Below, piece by piece: positions 26,735 through 37,260 of a DNA stretch of 64,000 nucleotides. The translations under genes and the position numbers were made by a program. The stretch is taken from positions 4,218,976-4,282,975 of the forward strand of contig NW_008708400.1 of NCBI RefSeq assembly GCF_000327385.1, in the 5' to 3' direction. The notes below the pieces were generated by a model. The model was not told where the DNA came from and ran no database searches. It saw only the letters and a program-made list of their open reading frames with translations. Numbering within the stretch: position 1 is the first letter of the stretch; every line of letters begins with the position of its first letter. Origin of the DNA: Lottia gigantea (taxonomy: Eukaryota; Mollusca; Gastropoda; Lottiidae).

Positions 26735-29671
26735 CTAAATAAAGATGAACATAATGATGTAGAAAAGAATAGTTTTTTTTTTATCAAATATTATTGAATG
26801 ATCACCTCGATGAAAATTAATTTCCACCGAGGGAAAATACAAGTTTTCAATTAAAAATTCTAGGATTATCACCTGGGTGAAATACAAGTTTTTAATTCAA
26901 AATTATTTTTTATTATCATATTCCAGTAATTGGTTTGATATTCACCGCTGTCTTCCTTGTATTCCAAGGATTCAGATCGCACTGTTGTCAAATAAAAACA
27001 TAAAATGATAACATCGCATGCTGTGGAATTTCACGGATGAAGATGTAGGTGGTAGTTTGACAGGCTCAAAGAACGACCTTGCTTCGATCATTTTTGTGCC
27101 CTAAAGTGCGTATTTGATGCAGGATAGTCCCCATGGTTTCATCACACAGGTAGCACATTACTCGCTCACCAAAATTTATGATAATCTCACGGTCTTGGCC
27201 GGGTGCCAAGAATGTCCGAATGATAGAAATGGCTTTCAATAATTTCTTGTAAGCAGATTCCTTGCCTATTTCGAAGATCTGCGACGTTGAATCGCTCCCT
27301 GAAAAAGAACGTGAGAACGACAGGGAGGAACACAATACACTTAGTTTGTTGGTGATTTCATGAATGTTATGATTAACTGTTGGGTTTTACAATAATTGTC
27401 TATCCGCATAGAAAAAGAATTCCTTCCGATTCTCTTTCTCTGACATCATTTGACAATAATACACCCACAGGACGAACAAGCCAGTGTCTTCCCCTACTAG
27501 GGAGGTAGTGTACATCTCTGAAAACGATACTGTCGTTGTAGCGACAAGGACATCAGCATAAACATCTGACTGTATAGTTTTGATTCCCAACTGGTTCATT
27601 TCGCTCACGATGATATGCATTAAGCGTTGCTTCTTAGCGCCATGTGACAGGAAATAGTCTCCTTTGCCGTTGAACATTCCTGTTGGATTAACCAAAACAA
27701 CTTCATTAACATGTCCGCGCTACCTCCGTCGGTAAGTATTGTCTTTAATACTCGGTGAATCCAATATCACGGTTTTTGCCATACTTGCGCAACGTCAGCG
27801 TACGACATGGCTATATCCTTGTAGGTAGTGCCAGTACTTTTCAGCGCTGTCATGAAACATTGTTCAATAGTCAGATCACATCCAGTCAAAAATATATCCA
27901 TTTTCCTCACAGTATGAAGTTTTGCATAATTTGAATATAAAGATATGCACTCTTGAGGTAGATGTAAAGCGGATGTAAAGAGAGGAAGTTTTCCGGATCG
28001 GTCAGCAGCAATCAGATTGCGAGTAAGCTGTACGGTCCCCATGTATCTGGAAGTTTCGTCGGAATTTGAGAGATCATCACCTAGCTGCTTTATCAATGTT
28101 TTAAGTTTTCCCTTTCAAAATCTAATCAACGGCGTTTTCTCCATAGACTGTCAAGATTATCTCTGAGAAATCAGACAGCGTGGAGTAGATGCAACTTAGG
28201 TAAAAAGTTTATTGAGGATGGACCAGGTTCATGAAAAAACCTCATCATTTCAGACCAGTTGGGAGTGATCTTTGAGAACGGCACAGAATACCTCTAAAGG
28301 TAGTCAAGATTCCATGATCAAACTTCGTAGTGGAGGGAACATTGTTTCGCTGGTGATTTGACGGTAACCGGCAGAAAATAAAGGATTGGTACTGGACATT
28401 TCCGACAATTTAAGTTCAGAAAGCTTCCGACGAGTAACAATTTTTCAGATGGAAACCAATTTTTTGTGAAAATGCTTCGAACATTGCCATTCCATGGAAC
28501 GAATCTCGCCCATCCAAAGTACGAACATTGTGGTCAGAATTGTCAGCAAACAGCAACAGTGATCCATTGGCTTATGCTCAAGTTTAAACGCTTGATGAAT
28601 TTTTTTCTCGACTGGTCACTGGCTCCATACTGAGATATTTCATAAAAACCCCGAAGAATAAATTTCTCCTGCTCCTGCATAGGTCTTCCAGTTTTTGATT
28701 TTTTTGCCGGTTGTGAAGTTCACACAGCACGAATGGTGATAAACCGTGGCCGTCGCACGCAGATCCGATGCCCAGAACTCAATTGAACCCTTGACTTGGA
28801 CACCCCAAGTGTCATCTAAACGTTGGCCACAAATTGCGAAGTGTATAATGCAAAGTGTTAAATGTTTAACAATTTTACTTTGCAACAAATGCATTTTGTA
28901 ATAGCATTGGTATTTTAAAGCTGCAACACAATCGACAATGTTATACCTCCATATATCGCTATGTCAAAGCAGTTTCCTCTATTTACTTTTGTTTCAATTT
29001 TGTTTAGGTTTCACGTATTACGTGGTGCTTTTATCTGGTAAGCAACCTCAGATTCAAGGAAAGCCGGGTAACCATTCTATTGGACCTTTAGAAATATGTT
29101 TTGAAAAGTAAGTACTTACTTAGTGGAACTGATGCATTCTGAAATAATATAAACAAAAATTAGGAAATATCTAGTGGTCCCCTTGTGAGGTCATCAAGTT
29201 CATTCAAGTGTAAATGTGTGATACATTGCTTCTGATATATTTAAAACGTTGATTCACTATTACACTATAATAGTACATGGTGACATTAGTTAAAGAATTG
29301 AAACAAAAAAAGATAAGTCAGAATCAACCTTATCTTTCATGGATACATGATAAAATGAAATTACTTACTGTGTATAACCTTTGTCCGACGGTTACGTTTC
29401 CGTTTAACGATGAGTTAAAATAAGTCGTATTAGATTTACCATATTCACATATTGTATTCACTGTACCGTAAGCAAAGTAATCACAATATAATTCTCCGCA
29501 CATGAGTGCACAATCGATTTTACTACGGGCAGATGTTATAGTCGAATTTGAGAAGATCACAGTAAAACTTGGCAGGATCTTAAAGAAGGCATATTCCTGT
29601 GTAGTCGGATACATGACAAAATAAAATATTGTTACTCTGAATGAACACGATAAGATATTCAGAAATGTCAT
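25582..29671 (-). CDS. Secreted PAN/apple plus C-type lectin protein
   Basis: Three exons are supported. Exon 29369-29671 (ATG at 29671) encodes a hydrophobic leader and a PAN/apple-like domain (SARSKIDCALMCGELYCDYF, then ICEYGKS), ending in a GTAAGT donor. Exon 26599-26734 encodes the first helix region of a C-type lectin domain (EEAKAECKLNGDILAIIKSL). Exon 25582-25801 encodes the rest: WIGLKYN, WDNG, WGDSEPNQ, LCVVF, DCSTLNYPLCSNY, then stop. EPN is the mannose-type calcium-site motif. Exons 2 and 3 join in phase (GCTCC|G). The connection from exon 1 is incomplete: a 19-nt exon candidate lies near 29112-29130, and the piece bearing the first CTL cysteines was not found intact. Likely a secreted or surface lectin of immune or mucus type. 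Confidence 0.7.
25967..26018. repeat. Intronic hairpin
   Basis: CGAATACAGCCAATCAGAGC faces an imperfect complement ending TTGGATGTATTCG within 52 bp. It lies in the intron between the two lectin-domain exons and could be the remnant of a foldback element. Confidence 0.5.
26275..26460 (+). repeat. Dispersed repeat, copy 1
   Basis: This stretch shares an ordered set of motifs with 32447-32700: GAATTCAAAATG near the start, then a G-rich segment with CAAGCC, a run like AAGAAAC.TTT.GAAAAA, and AAATGAAGTGGG or AAATAAAGTGGG. The spacing is conserved, so both are probably copies of one family. The class is unknown (SINE or MITE). Confidence 0.5.
27060..28900 (-). pseudogene. Broken copy of a multicopy invertebrate orphan ORF family
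   Basis: Minus-strand open pieces at 28640-28894, about 28450-28570, 27767-28096, 27387-27695 and 27066-27335 follow the order of a family I know from many mollusc and cnidarian genomes. Landmarks are DDTWGVQVKGSIEFWASDL with Cys/His spacing; ADNSDHNVRTLDG followed by FHGMAM; LTGCDLTIEQCFMTALKSTG; a VGEDTGLF motif matching the VGDDTDLL of PIN-like nuclease folds; and a Ser-Asp-Ser-Thr-Ser stretch with IGKESAYKKL. Full-length relatives usually end in a CXC-type cysteine region, not seen here. Family membership is from memory. Function is unknown; high copy number suggests spread with mobile DNA. The copy is in several pieces and sits inside the PAN-lectin intron in the same orientation. Confidence 0.6.
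29369..29671 (-). CDS. PAN/apple-domain first exon with signal peptide
   Basis: ATG at 29671 opens a hydrophobic N-terminus (about 25 residues) followed by EYAFFKILPSF and then the paired cysteines of a PAN/apple domain (DCALMCGELYC, later ICEYG). The exon closes at RLYT with a GTAAGT donor in phase 0. PAN domains bind protein or carbohydrate ligands. Mollusc genes often place one before a C-type lectin domain, matching the exons downstream. Confidence 0.7.
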
Positions 29672-31018
29672 TTTGTCGAAGTCATCTCAATTAGTCTTTG
29701 GAGATTGAATATACAAAGAGTTTTATAACGCTTCTTAACAAGGTTCTCTTTAATAAATTATTCTTCCAGAGACGTTTAGCATAACGTTAACAGATAATAA
29801 TTATATTGTATAAGAAAAAGAGAAATAATTGGAGATTGTTAATTTCCAAGGAAAATATTTACTGAAATCCAACAGTAAACTCCGTAGTAGGTCTACTTTT
29901 CAGAGTAAAAAAAATCAGATGTCCACTTCAGCGGTTAAAACGTACAATTGGTAGAAGTAATCTATTTCCATTCTCTTGTAAAATTTTTCAATGACGTCAT
30001 AATAAATAAAGCTGCTATTTAAAGTATTTTAACACCTATTATCCAGTTACCGGGTTGATTAGATGGCAAAGAGCTGTTTGATTCCATGTTGAGAACAGAA
30101 TATTGATGTCCAAAAGTCCCTAATATAAAACATTTATTAGCAATTACCAATAGGGTGATATGAATGAATGAATTGAAGCAATCATATTTGAAACACAAAC
30201 ATTAAATTGTGATAAGTGATATTTTTTCAAACCGCAATTCGAATGGAATTGTTTCACATCTGCATTATCTAAGGCACAGGAACGACCGCATCTGAACTAC
30301 ATGTACCTTTTCGACATTTTGTTGGGATAAAAATAGATAAATCTTGAACAACAGGGTTGTGCTTTAGCAGTAATTCTATGTTTCACGTACATCGAATTTC
30401 TTTTTAATCATTTTTTCTTAAATTCTTAACCAGTCTATCCTTTTTTCGAAACAAAAAAGTTTGTTACAGGAAAAGCTGTAAAAACAAATATATTCCTTTT
30501 TAAATTTTTATTGATCAAGTTGAAACCTTATTTCTGTAGGCTATTTGATGCACTCAAAAATTTCATCTGAAGTAGCTTAATTAGTTTGTTTCTTGTAGGT
30601 ATTGAAATAAATTATTTAACATTCTATAGAACTGTGTTATTGTCTGTCTACAATTTAAGTGCTAATAACAACTTCCTTTGTTTTATGTCTTTTAAATGTT
30701 TTATGTACAATATAGATGAATCTCTTCAGCCAGTACTTCAAGAAAAGTAAATCATATTTCCCGATGCCAACAGACAAATAACAGTTGTAATACCAATCTG
30801 ATGAATTTGTACATCTCAGTGTGGCCATCATTATTGCTTTAAGTGCTCCAGCAATGAGACTATTAAAAGTAGGAAAGCCTTTTTGCGATCATCGCAGGAA
30901 CTGCCAAATGATTATTAACTTATGCTATGTTTCCCTATATAACTATTAAAGTCCAAAATAAATACTGACTGATGAGAAAAGGAAACTGATGGCAACTGGT
31001 CGCTCGACTAAAACTAAT
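29672..31018. other. Intergenic, nothing recognised
   Basis: This contains the presumed promoter side of the PAN-lectin gene. No coding exon is recognised and no distinct regulatory motif can be defended. Confidence 0.4.
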
Positions 31019-31215
31019 CAGTAATCGAATAGACTGAATAATTGAAGTTGATTGTTGTTTTATTTCAATAAACTGAATAATCTTAGTTGATTGTAGCAGT
31101 TTTATTTCAATAGACTGAATATTGGAAGTTGATTGAAGAAGTTTTACTTTAAGTTGATTGTAGCAGTTTATTTGAGTTGACCCAATAATATAAGTTGATT
31201 GTTTCTGTTTTTTCA
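31019..31215. repeat. Imperfect tandem repeat, unit about 45-50 bp
   Basis: About four copies of a unit containing GTTGATTGTAGCAGTTTTAT and CAATAGACTGAATA lie head to tail with length variation. They produce a spurious minus-strand ORF (30935-31219) with a repeating peptide. Confidence 0.75.
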
Positions 31216-31456
31216 TCATCGTGTTAATTCTGGAAGTAGAATTAAAAACAACAAAGATAAATATATATTCTGACCAATTTGTTAAGAAATGTTTCCCCTT
31301 TTTTTATCGCTTCACAAAATATTGACTATAGCTGCTAAATTTCCAGTTACTTATCACAATGAAATAGGACAAACAATTGGTCGAAAGTTGGTAAAATACC
31401 ATTAAGTTACGTCTTGCTTTGTATTAAACAACATAATCATCCTCTTACCTATATAA

Positions 31457-33212
31457 CTACCTCAAAATTCTATCAATCTCTTTCTTAAAGTCGTCTGCCT
31501 TCCAACTGCGCGTGGCAGGAACATGGAAACCATTAATGTAAAATGCTGGCACTGATAAAACTGCTCCTAGAAAGAGATTTTGAAGATACTGCATGAAAGT
31601 AACTATATATTATATAATAACCTTTATATTTAATCATTTCATTCGAATTTCCCAAAAATTGAATGAAATCTTACTTGAACTACCATATCGATGGACCATT
31701 CTTGCACTCTTCTCCGCTCTAACATTTGATGCCATTTGAATATGGAACACAGATCTACTTATTCCCAGTTGTTCAGCAACATCGGCGAATCGTCTACAAA
31801 ATAAAATACACCCTGTATTCTTGATTACATTTAAACAGTCAGCAATCATTATTAAGACTATGATATCTAAATCTCTGTAATTTACAGAGATTAAGACAAT
31901 GTTTACAGAGATTAAGAAACAAATATGGTGCTCGCTACTCAAAACTTTTTTAACACAATTTTCTGGAAATTGAAGTTTAAGGGTCCTTTGATGACTTTGA
32001 ATCAACAATCATGCTTTTATCATGCATGGGATATGTAGTATTTGGCATTTTGTATCACAAATAAAATGCATAGGCATTGACTGACTCTGGGGTATAAATA
32101 GATAATGTTTACAGATTTAGAAACTATAAAACTAGAAATGTCAACAAGATCTGTCAGGAATGTCCTTTACCCAAAGATTACTCATATCCCATGTCTATCA
32201 TTTTTCTTATCTTTAAAAAAAAAACAAAAAAACAATCAACTAAAGTCTTCCATAGTACACTTTGGGATCCTTACCCGATCACTTGAGTCTCTGTTAAACT
32301 GTTCGTAGCAGAATTGGTGAAATCTGCAATGTTTTGGAAGATCAGTTCTAGCCATTCATTTGTTCGACTTCCATTTGTCAGTTCATCTATTATAAAGGCT
32401 CCCTGAAACATAACAGTCAATATCAAAATCATATACCAAACCAACTATGGAGGTTGAATTCAAAATGTGGCGCTTCTGTGGGAGCGCATAGGCACAAGCC
32501 TGTCGTGGAGGATCTGAGAGGTTATTCTTTCCCCTAAGAAACCTTTAGAAAAAAATAATTTATTTGGTACATTCCGAAACATATTTTCATATTTGTTAGA
32601 AATGAAGTGGGCTCACAAATATGAAAATATGNNNNNNNNNNNNNNNNNNNNNNNNNNNNNNNNNNNNNNNNNNNNNNNNNNAATGAAGGGGGTTCAAAAC
32701 CCCCCCCCCCCCCCCCCACCCCCCTTTTTGTACTCTCACTGATTTGTTTCGATATTATATCTACTTATAGTACCGTTATAAGTATGGAGGGATGAGAAGT
32801 AATGCGATATGGAAATGTTCTAGCTCAGCAAAATCACACTGCCAATATATTTTCTATTTCAACTAGCGGGGGTTGTTTTACTGTACACGGTAATGTAGTG
32901 ATTAACTGAATGAGAAGGGATGTTTACCTTTGCTGATTTATGAGCATTTCGGAAATACGGCAAGGGAAAGAGATGAATTTTCAATTCCAGATCTTCAGGT
33001 CCATATTCATTAGCCACCTTAATTAGTTCTGGAAACACCACCTGACTTTCATAACACATTAAGTCAATGAAAACTTCCATTTTAATAGCAGAATTACTTC
33101 CCTTGCGATACACAAAACCAGGCTCACGTTTCAATACATCGAATCGAGCATTCACATACAGTAAACTCTGTACAAGTAGTAAGTATAGATACACTTCTTT
33201 TAGATATGACAT
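31457..33212 (-). CDS. Secreted DsbA-like thioredoxin-fold protein
   Basis: Four exons, 33212-32928, 32402-32275, 31793-31675 and 31566-31457, total 642 nt, exactly 213 codons and TAG, with matching phases (0,2,1). The ATG at 33212 opens a hydrophobic signal peptide (LYLLLVQSLLYVNA). Then come the first thioredoxin strand KMEVFIDLMCYES, a helical insertion as in DsbA (exons 2 and 3), and the cis-proline motif LSVPAFYINGFHVP near the C-terminus. The active site reads CYES, so the second catalytic cysteine is a serine. Members with CxxC oxidise or shuffle disulfides in secretory compartments. With CxxS a monothiol, isomerase-like or non-catalytic role is likelier, which is inference. Length suits a single DsbA domain. 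Confidence 0.85.
32447..32720 (+). repeat. Dispersed repeat, copy 2, interrupted by an assembly gap
   Basis: Second copy of the repeat at 26275-26460, starting at GGTTGAATTCAAAATG. It lies in intron 1 of the DsbA-like gene. The copy is interrupted by 50 N, then resumes with AATGAAGGGGGTTC and runs into a C homopolymer (32700-32717). Confidence 0.5.
32632..32681. other. Assembly gap (50 N)
   Basis: A run of exactly 50 N inside a repeat copy and next to an 18-base C run. The round size suggests a scaffold gap of unknown true length. No exon of the DsbA-like gene appears to be missing, since exon phases match across it. Confidence 0.98.
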
Positions 33213-34331
33213 TGCTCACTTGCGATTTATTCAATACTGAAGTATTTTAATATACACAGATGGTGATATCATTATTTATTTCTCGTATAATGTATTGATT
33301 ATTTACTTTTTAAATAAGAAGTTGATTTAAATGTGCTTAAAGGGTATATTTCAAGTCTATTTGCAGTATGATCAGCAACTCTAACAGCTTCCAAAAAGAA
33401 TAAGTGAAGGACACATTACTGTAGATTTTAATGTTTAGGCCTGTAGTGTTTACAAATTTGAGCAAAAAAGATTTTGACCCACGTAAAAAACGAAATAAAG
33501 CTGCCAGAAATAATGAAGTCTGTTGTGGCTTAATAATAAATTTTCAAATAATTATCCTCTAATGCACAGGGTAATAACTCTATAAAAGTTCATCCGATTA
33601 TTACCAATTTCGAATTTGACTGGGACCTCATCAATATATACATGCATACTTAATTTCATCAAGATCAGATAAAAACTGTAGCCTCTATTGCGCCTACAAG
33701 ACCAACAATTTGACAACAGGCTGTCGTTTGTTAACTGTCAGATGTAAAGTTGCAATGTACACTGTATGTGTACACGGGCCTGATACAAAAATTGTATCTT
33801 TCGGGTTTAAATGGCTATTCTAATCTTGGAGTACGTCTGAATCAGCCTGTGCAGGAAAGTGTACTTTTCCTTATTGTAAGAGAATCTATTGTTGTAATAA
33901 ATGTTTAACCTCATCACATACTGCACTTAACTGTCCTGATGATACAAACAGTTATAAAGAAGTCTGGTACATGTAGTGTTAATAGTAAAAAAAAAAGATT
34001 GAAAGCACATTCAGTCAATGCAGGCAGCAATTTGGATTCAAATACTAGAGTTTATAGTGATAGTGGGGTTTCAAATTTTAGGTGTGATCTGACTGCTGTT
34101 CATTGATTGTTCTAACTCATTCACTATATTTAGCCGCTCTCTTATTTTGGACCTAGGCCAGTGCTTTACATAGGAGTTTCTATGAACTTCCTTACTCTTA
34201 ATACTAAGAATGAAGATGGCAACTCCTTATTTTGGTATGTTATGGAAATTCCATAAAGTGATTTGGTCGGTGTATCTTTTTCTGTTCGACAACTGCGTCC
34301 ATGACAAGAAACTGCAACAGTTTCACATACC
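33213..34331. other. Intergenic, with a possible dispersed repeat
   Basis: There is no gene. A segment near 33600-33720 contains AATTTCATCAAGATCAGAT followed by GTAGCCTCTATTGCGCC, a pattern I associate with a repeat spread through mollusc genomes. A similar CAATTTCATCAAAATCAGAT occurs at about 53930. Confidence 0.35.
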
Positions 34332-34335
34332 TTAA

Positions 34336-34697
34336 AGTGATACTACTATACGTCTTAGAATGAACATAAAATTTAAGTTCTGGTCTATATATATTGAGTA
34401 TATATTCATCAGTGAACTTACTTACCTGGTGTCATAAAGTAACAACACAATCCCTGTAAATTCTGGAAAATTGGAAAATTCATATAACTAAGTAATTATT
34501 GAAAAACGCTTAATCTTGATACTGAGCGTTTTTCAATAGTTAATTGCATATTTATGGCTACTTACTAAGTTTTTTGGATTTATCGGATTATAAAGGATCC
34601 TGTTATGTTATTTATGACACCAGGTATATCTACTGGCTCTTATTCGCCAAGTTTAAAATTCTTAAATTTAATGTTAATTCTAAGACGTTGTATCACT
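34336..34697. mobile_element. Palindromic MITE flanked by TTAA
   Basis: Two arms of about 180 bp form an imperfect palindrome: AGTGATAC at 34336 matches GTATCACT ending at 34697. Further paired blocks are CGTCTTAGAAT, TACCTGGTGTCATAAA and, at the centre, a perfect TATTGAAAAACGCT hairpin. TTAA lies immediately outside both ends (34332-34335 and 34698-34701), as expected for the target duplication of piggyBac- or Kolobok-type elements. It has no coding capacity and is a non-autonomous copy. Confidence 0.8.
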
Positions 34698-34701
34698 TTA
34701 A

Positions 34702-35508
34702 ATGATTAGAATAAGAGGTAAGTTACAATCCTAATTGATGATCCATATTCTGTGTCTTCCACTGAACTTTTCATTTCTTTAATTCAGCTCTATCTTATTC
34801 ATATACTATTGGGGTTTCTTTCTCCAATTGTGTTGACATGGAAAGAAAATATTTGGAATTTAAAAAAAAATGAAATCCGCGACCTAACTCATGCAACTCT
34901 TTGGGCTTTGAAAAACTGTAGGTCGGTTGTATGTTTAATGAATAAGTTCAAATCGTATAAATCTGTATAAATTTTTCTATGTTATTGGGCTCCACGAGCA
35001 CTTGAATTTGAAGATCAACTTAACTAAATAATTATTCAGAAATTTTAATAAAATGATTCAATTTATATAATTCAATCTGTAAAACCTACCCCAAAATTTT
35101 TACATTTTAAATTTTTGCTGTGATCCTTAATGGCGGTGTGAACTCTTCCCTATACAGTTGAAGATAAAGATTTGAATTTGTTGAAACAATACAATTGGTA
35201 AAAAGTGTTCAGTTAAATAAAATTACAATGGTATTAATTGGTGTTCAGATGGCCTGTTTGATTCTAATGATACTAATTCTACTACGATACCTGATTTAAA
35301 ATACAGAACTTTTGATAGGTTTATTTGAATTTTTTGTCCAATCAGAATTAAAAAGATATGTTCTGTAAATGACATCTGAATCAATCAAACAGACTGCTAT
35401 GAGAAACAAAAGTAAGATTTGAAATGAATGGTGAACATTGTTCAGATAGGAGAGATCAGTTACATAGTTCTTACATGTAAAAACACACTCAAACGTATAG
35501 ACTGAAAC
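34702..35508. other. Intergenic between two foldback elements
   Basis: AT-rich. The ORF at 34752-34970 is unrecognised. No gene or RNA is seen. Confidence 0.4.
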
Positions 35509-36019
35509 ATCTGCCTCTATTCCAGCCTCTAATTGCTATTTGGACAGATGTCAGCTGGTGTAGAGACAGAAATAATAACCCTGTTAAATGGGAACATTCC
35601 GCATCTCTGCAGGTGTGGGGTTTTTAAGCCTATTTAGATACATGGATCTGCAAAACCCAGGAAAGATGAATATATTTTTGTAGTTCAGTCATACGATCAA
35701 TTTCTTCTTACTCCATTTATGTCATGTCTCCGGTTCCACCAAATTTTTTTCTTGCGAAACTGATCTAGCATCGGCCTCTTAAAACTGTGTGCGCAACTAA
35801 AAGTTCAAAGGTCACAGAGGGAACTGAGACTACCAAAATGATATTTACGGTGATGCCCAACACTAATTTACAATCATCTTAAAGGTAATTCAATACTATG
35901 TTAGAGAAAACGCATCTTTGGAGGTGTGGAAAATCCCCATTTAACATGGTCTTTAATTCTGACTCTACTCCTGCTGACAACTGTCAAAATATCCACCAGA
36001 GGCTGGAATAGAGGTAGAT
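35509..36019. mobile_element. Foldback element with arms of about 95 bp
   Basis: The left arm (about 35509-35600) starts ATCTGCCTCTATTCCAGCCT. The right arm (about 35925-36019) contains its complement AGGCTGGAATAGAGGTAGAT. Matching blocks continue inward (GTCAGCTGGTGTAGAG with its partner; GTTAAATGGG with CCCATTTAAC). The roughly 320-bp centre is unique. It is a non-autonomous DNA element of unknown superfamily, with no clear target duplication. Confidence 0.65.
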
Positions 36020-36076
36020 ATTTTGGACTAACAATAAGTTCACAGCCATTTTGAATTTGTTTCTTTTTCTCCTAAG

Positions 36077-36240
36077 CGTTTTTCAATGCTTATGGATAAT
36101 TACGATGGGGGGTCTGTTCTATAGTTATGGTGCTGGGGAGGTCCAAAGCTCAATATATACTCCTATTGGCCAAGTTTTAAAATCGAAATTTTATTTTTAT
36201 TCTAAAGGGAAGTATTCCTTTAATGCCAGGTTTATTTCAT
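36077..36240. repeat. Diverged half-copy related to the TTAA MITE
   Basis: The order GCGTTTTTCAAT, TATATACTCC, TGGCCAAGTTTTAAAAT, TATTCTAAAG and CTTTAATG parallels the right half of the element at 34336-34697, with many substitutions. It is probably an older copy of the same family; a short ORF (36051-36254) runs through it. Confidence 0.45.
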
Positions 36241-36689
36241 CTATCATTCTTTGAGTTCCGATGATTTCAAATTCAAAGAGTTATATAGGTGGCTGAATAT
36301 TCAAACTATTGTCTGAGCAAATCGAAAAGTTTTTTTAATTATTTTTATAATTATTTCTTAAGAAAATTGGAATATCAGCCTCAAATAGAACTATTAGTCG
36401 TAGAATGACTTTGTTTTGATAAAGATATAATATTTTGTACGTTTAAATTGAAGAAAAACATATTTTTCTCCTAGAAATTTCAACCCCAAAAGTCACAAAT
36501 ATTGTCCTCTGTAAAAACAAATCTCAATTAAAATATAAAACTAACAAAAACTGGACCACGAAAATCAGACATAAAAATCCATTTTATATGGATTGAATTG
36601 TAACGACCTCAAGGCATTTTATGTAACTTTTAAGTCATATTTTACCATCCGATTTTATTGTTTTGGTTTGCGATTTGAAATGGAAGTAA

Positions 36690-37260
36690 AATATATATTT
36701 GCTTCAAGGAAAGTTAAGTCACGTGAAATCAAGGGCACACAAGTCTTGGTCGTCAATTTTTGTCGCCACTCGAATCTTGAGTAAAATCTCACGTGTACCC
36801 GCGTTGTCGACAGGATTTATGTCAGACCAATTTGATATTTGTTGCAGATTGTTTTATCGGCTGCAAGACAGAGCGTCGTCATCCAATCGGATTCGTTTTC
36901 CTTTCTATTGCATGATCCGACTGGAGATTTTTGTCTCCTCGTGCGCCCGCAGCCGGATGGTGAAACTTATGACAAGATTATTCGTGTGCTCGTACCTTTA
37001 ATCTTACGTACCTTTGATAGTCATAATCTAACCAACTACAGATAGGCTTGCTCTAAGCAACCTCTGTATGACTCTAATCGACCTCAAATCTTGCTTAACC
37101 TCAGATCTTGCCCAACCGCTGACTCTACCCTTAGCTATTCTACAATGGCACTTTGCCCCACAAGAAAACAGGACATCCTTACCCTCGACTGTTCTGAGGT
37201 ACTGTGTGATGCAGTTTTCTCCGTTCTTACATTGCTGTGAAATACAAAGTCTGTGCTGAA
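36690..37260 (+). other. GC-richer patch with longer ORFs
   Basis: Base composition rises here relative to the flanks. Plus-strand ORFs of 100, 68 and 63 codons overlap (36699-37001, 36839-37045, 37068-37259). One contains LVRPQPDGETYD and VLVPLILRTFDSHNL, faintly like the segment before the zinc finger of gypsy-type integrases. If it is a retroelement it is a short, old, broken fragment; no LTRs were found. Otherwise it is unassigned. Confidence 0.25.

Noticed and set aside
30935-31219. 94-codon minus-strand ORF with repeating peptide
   Set aside because: It is explained by the 45-50 bp tandem repeat.
32534-32719. ORF starting with a glycine run
   Set aside because: It is created by the C homopolymer and reads through the N gap.
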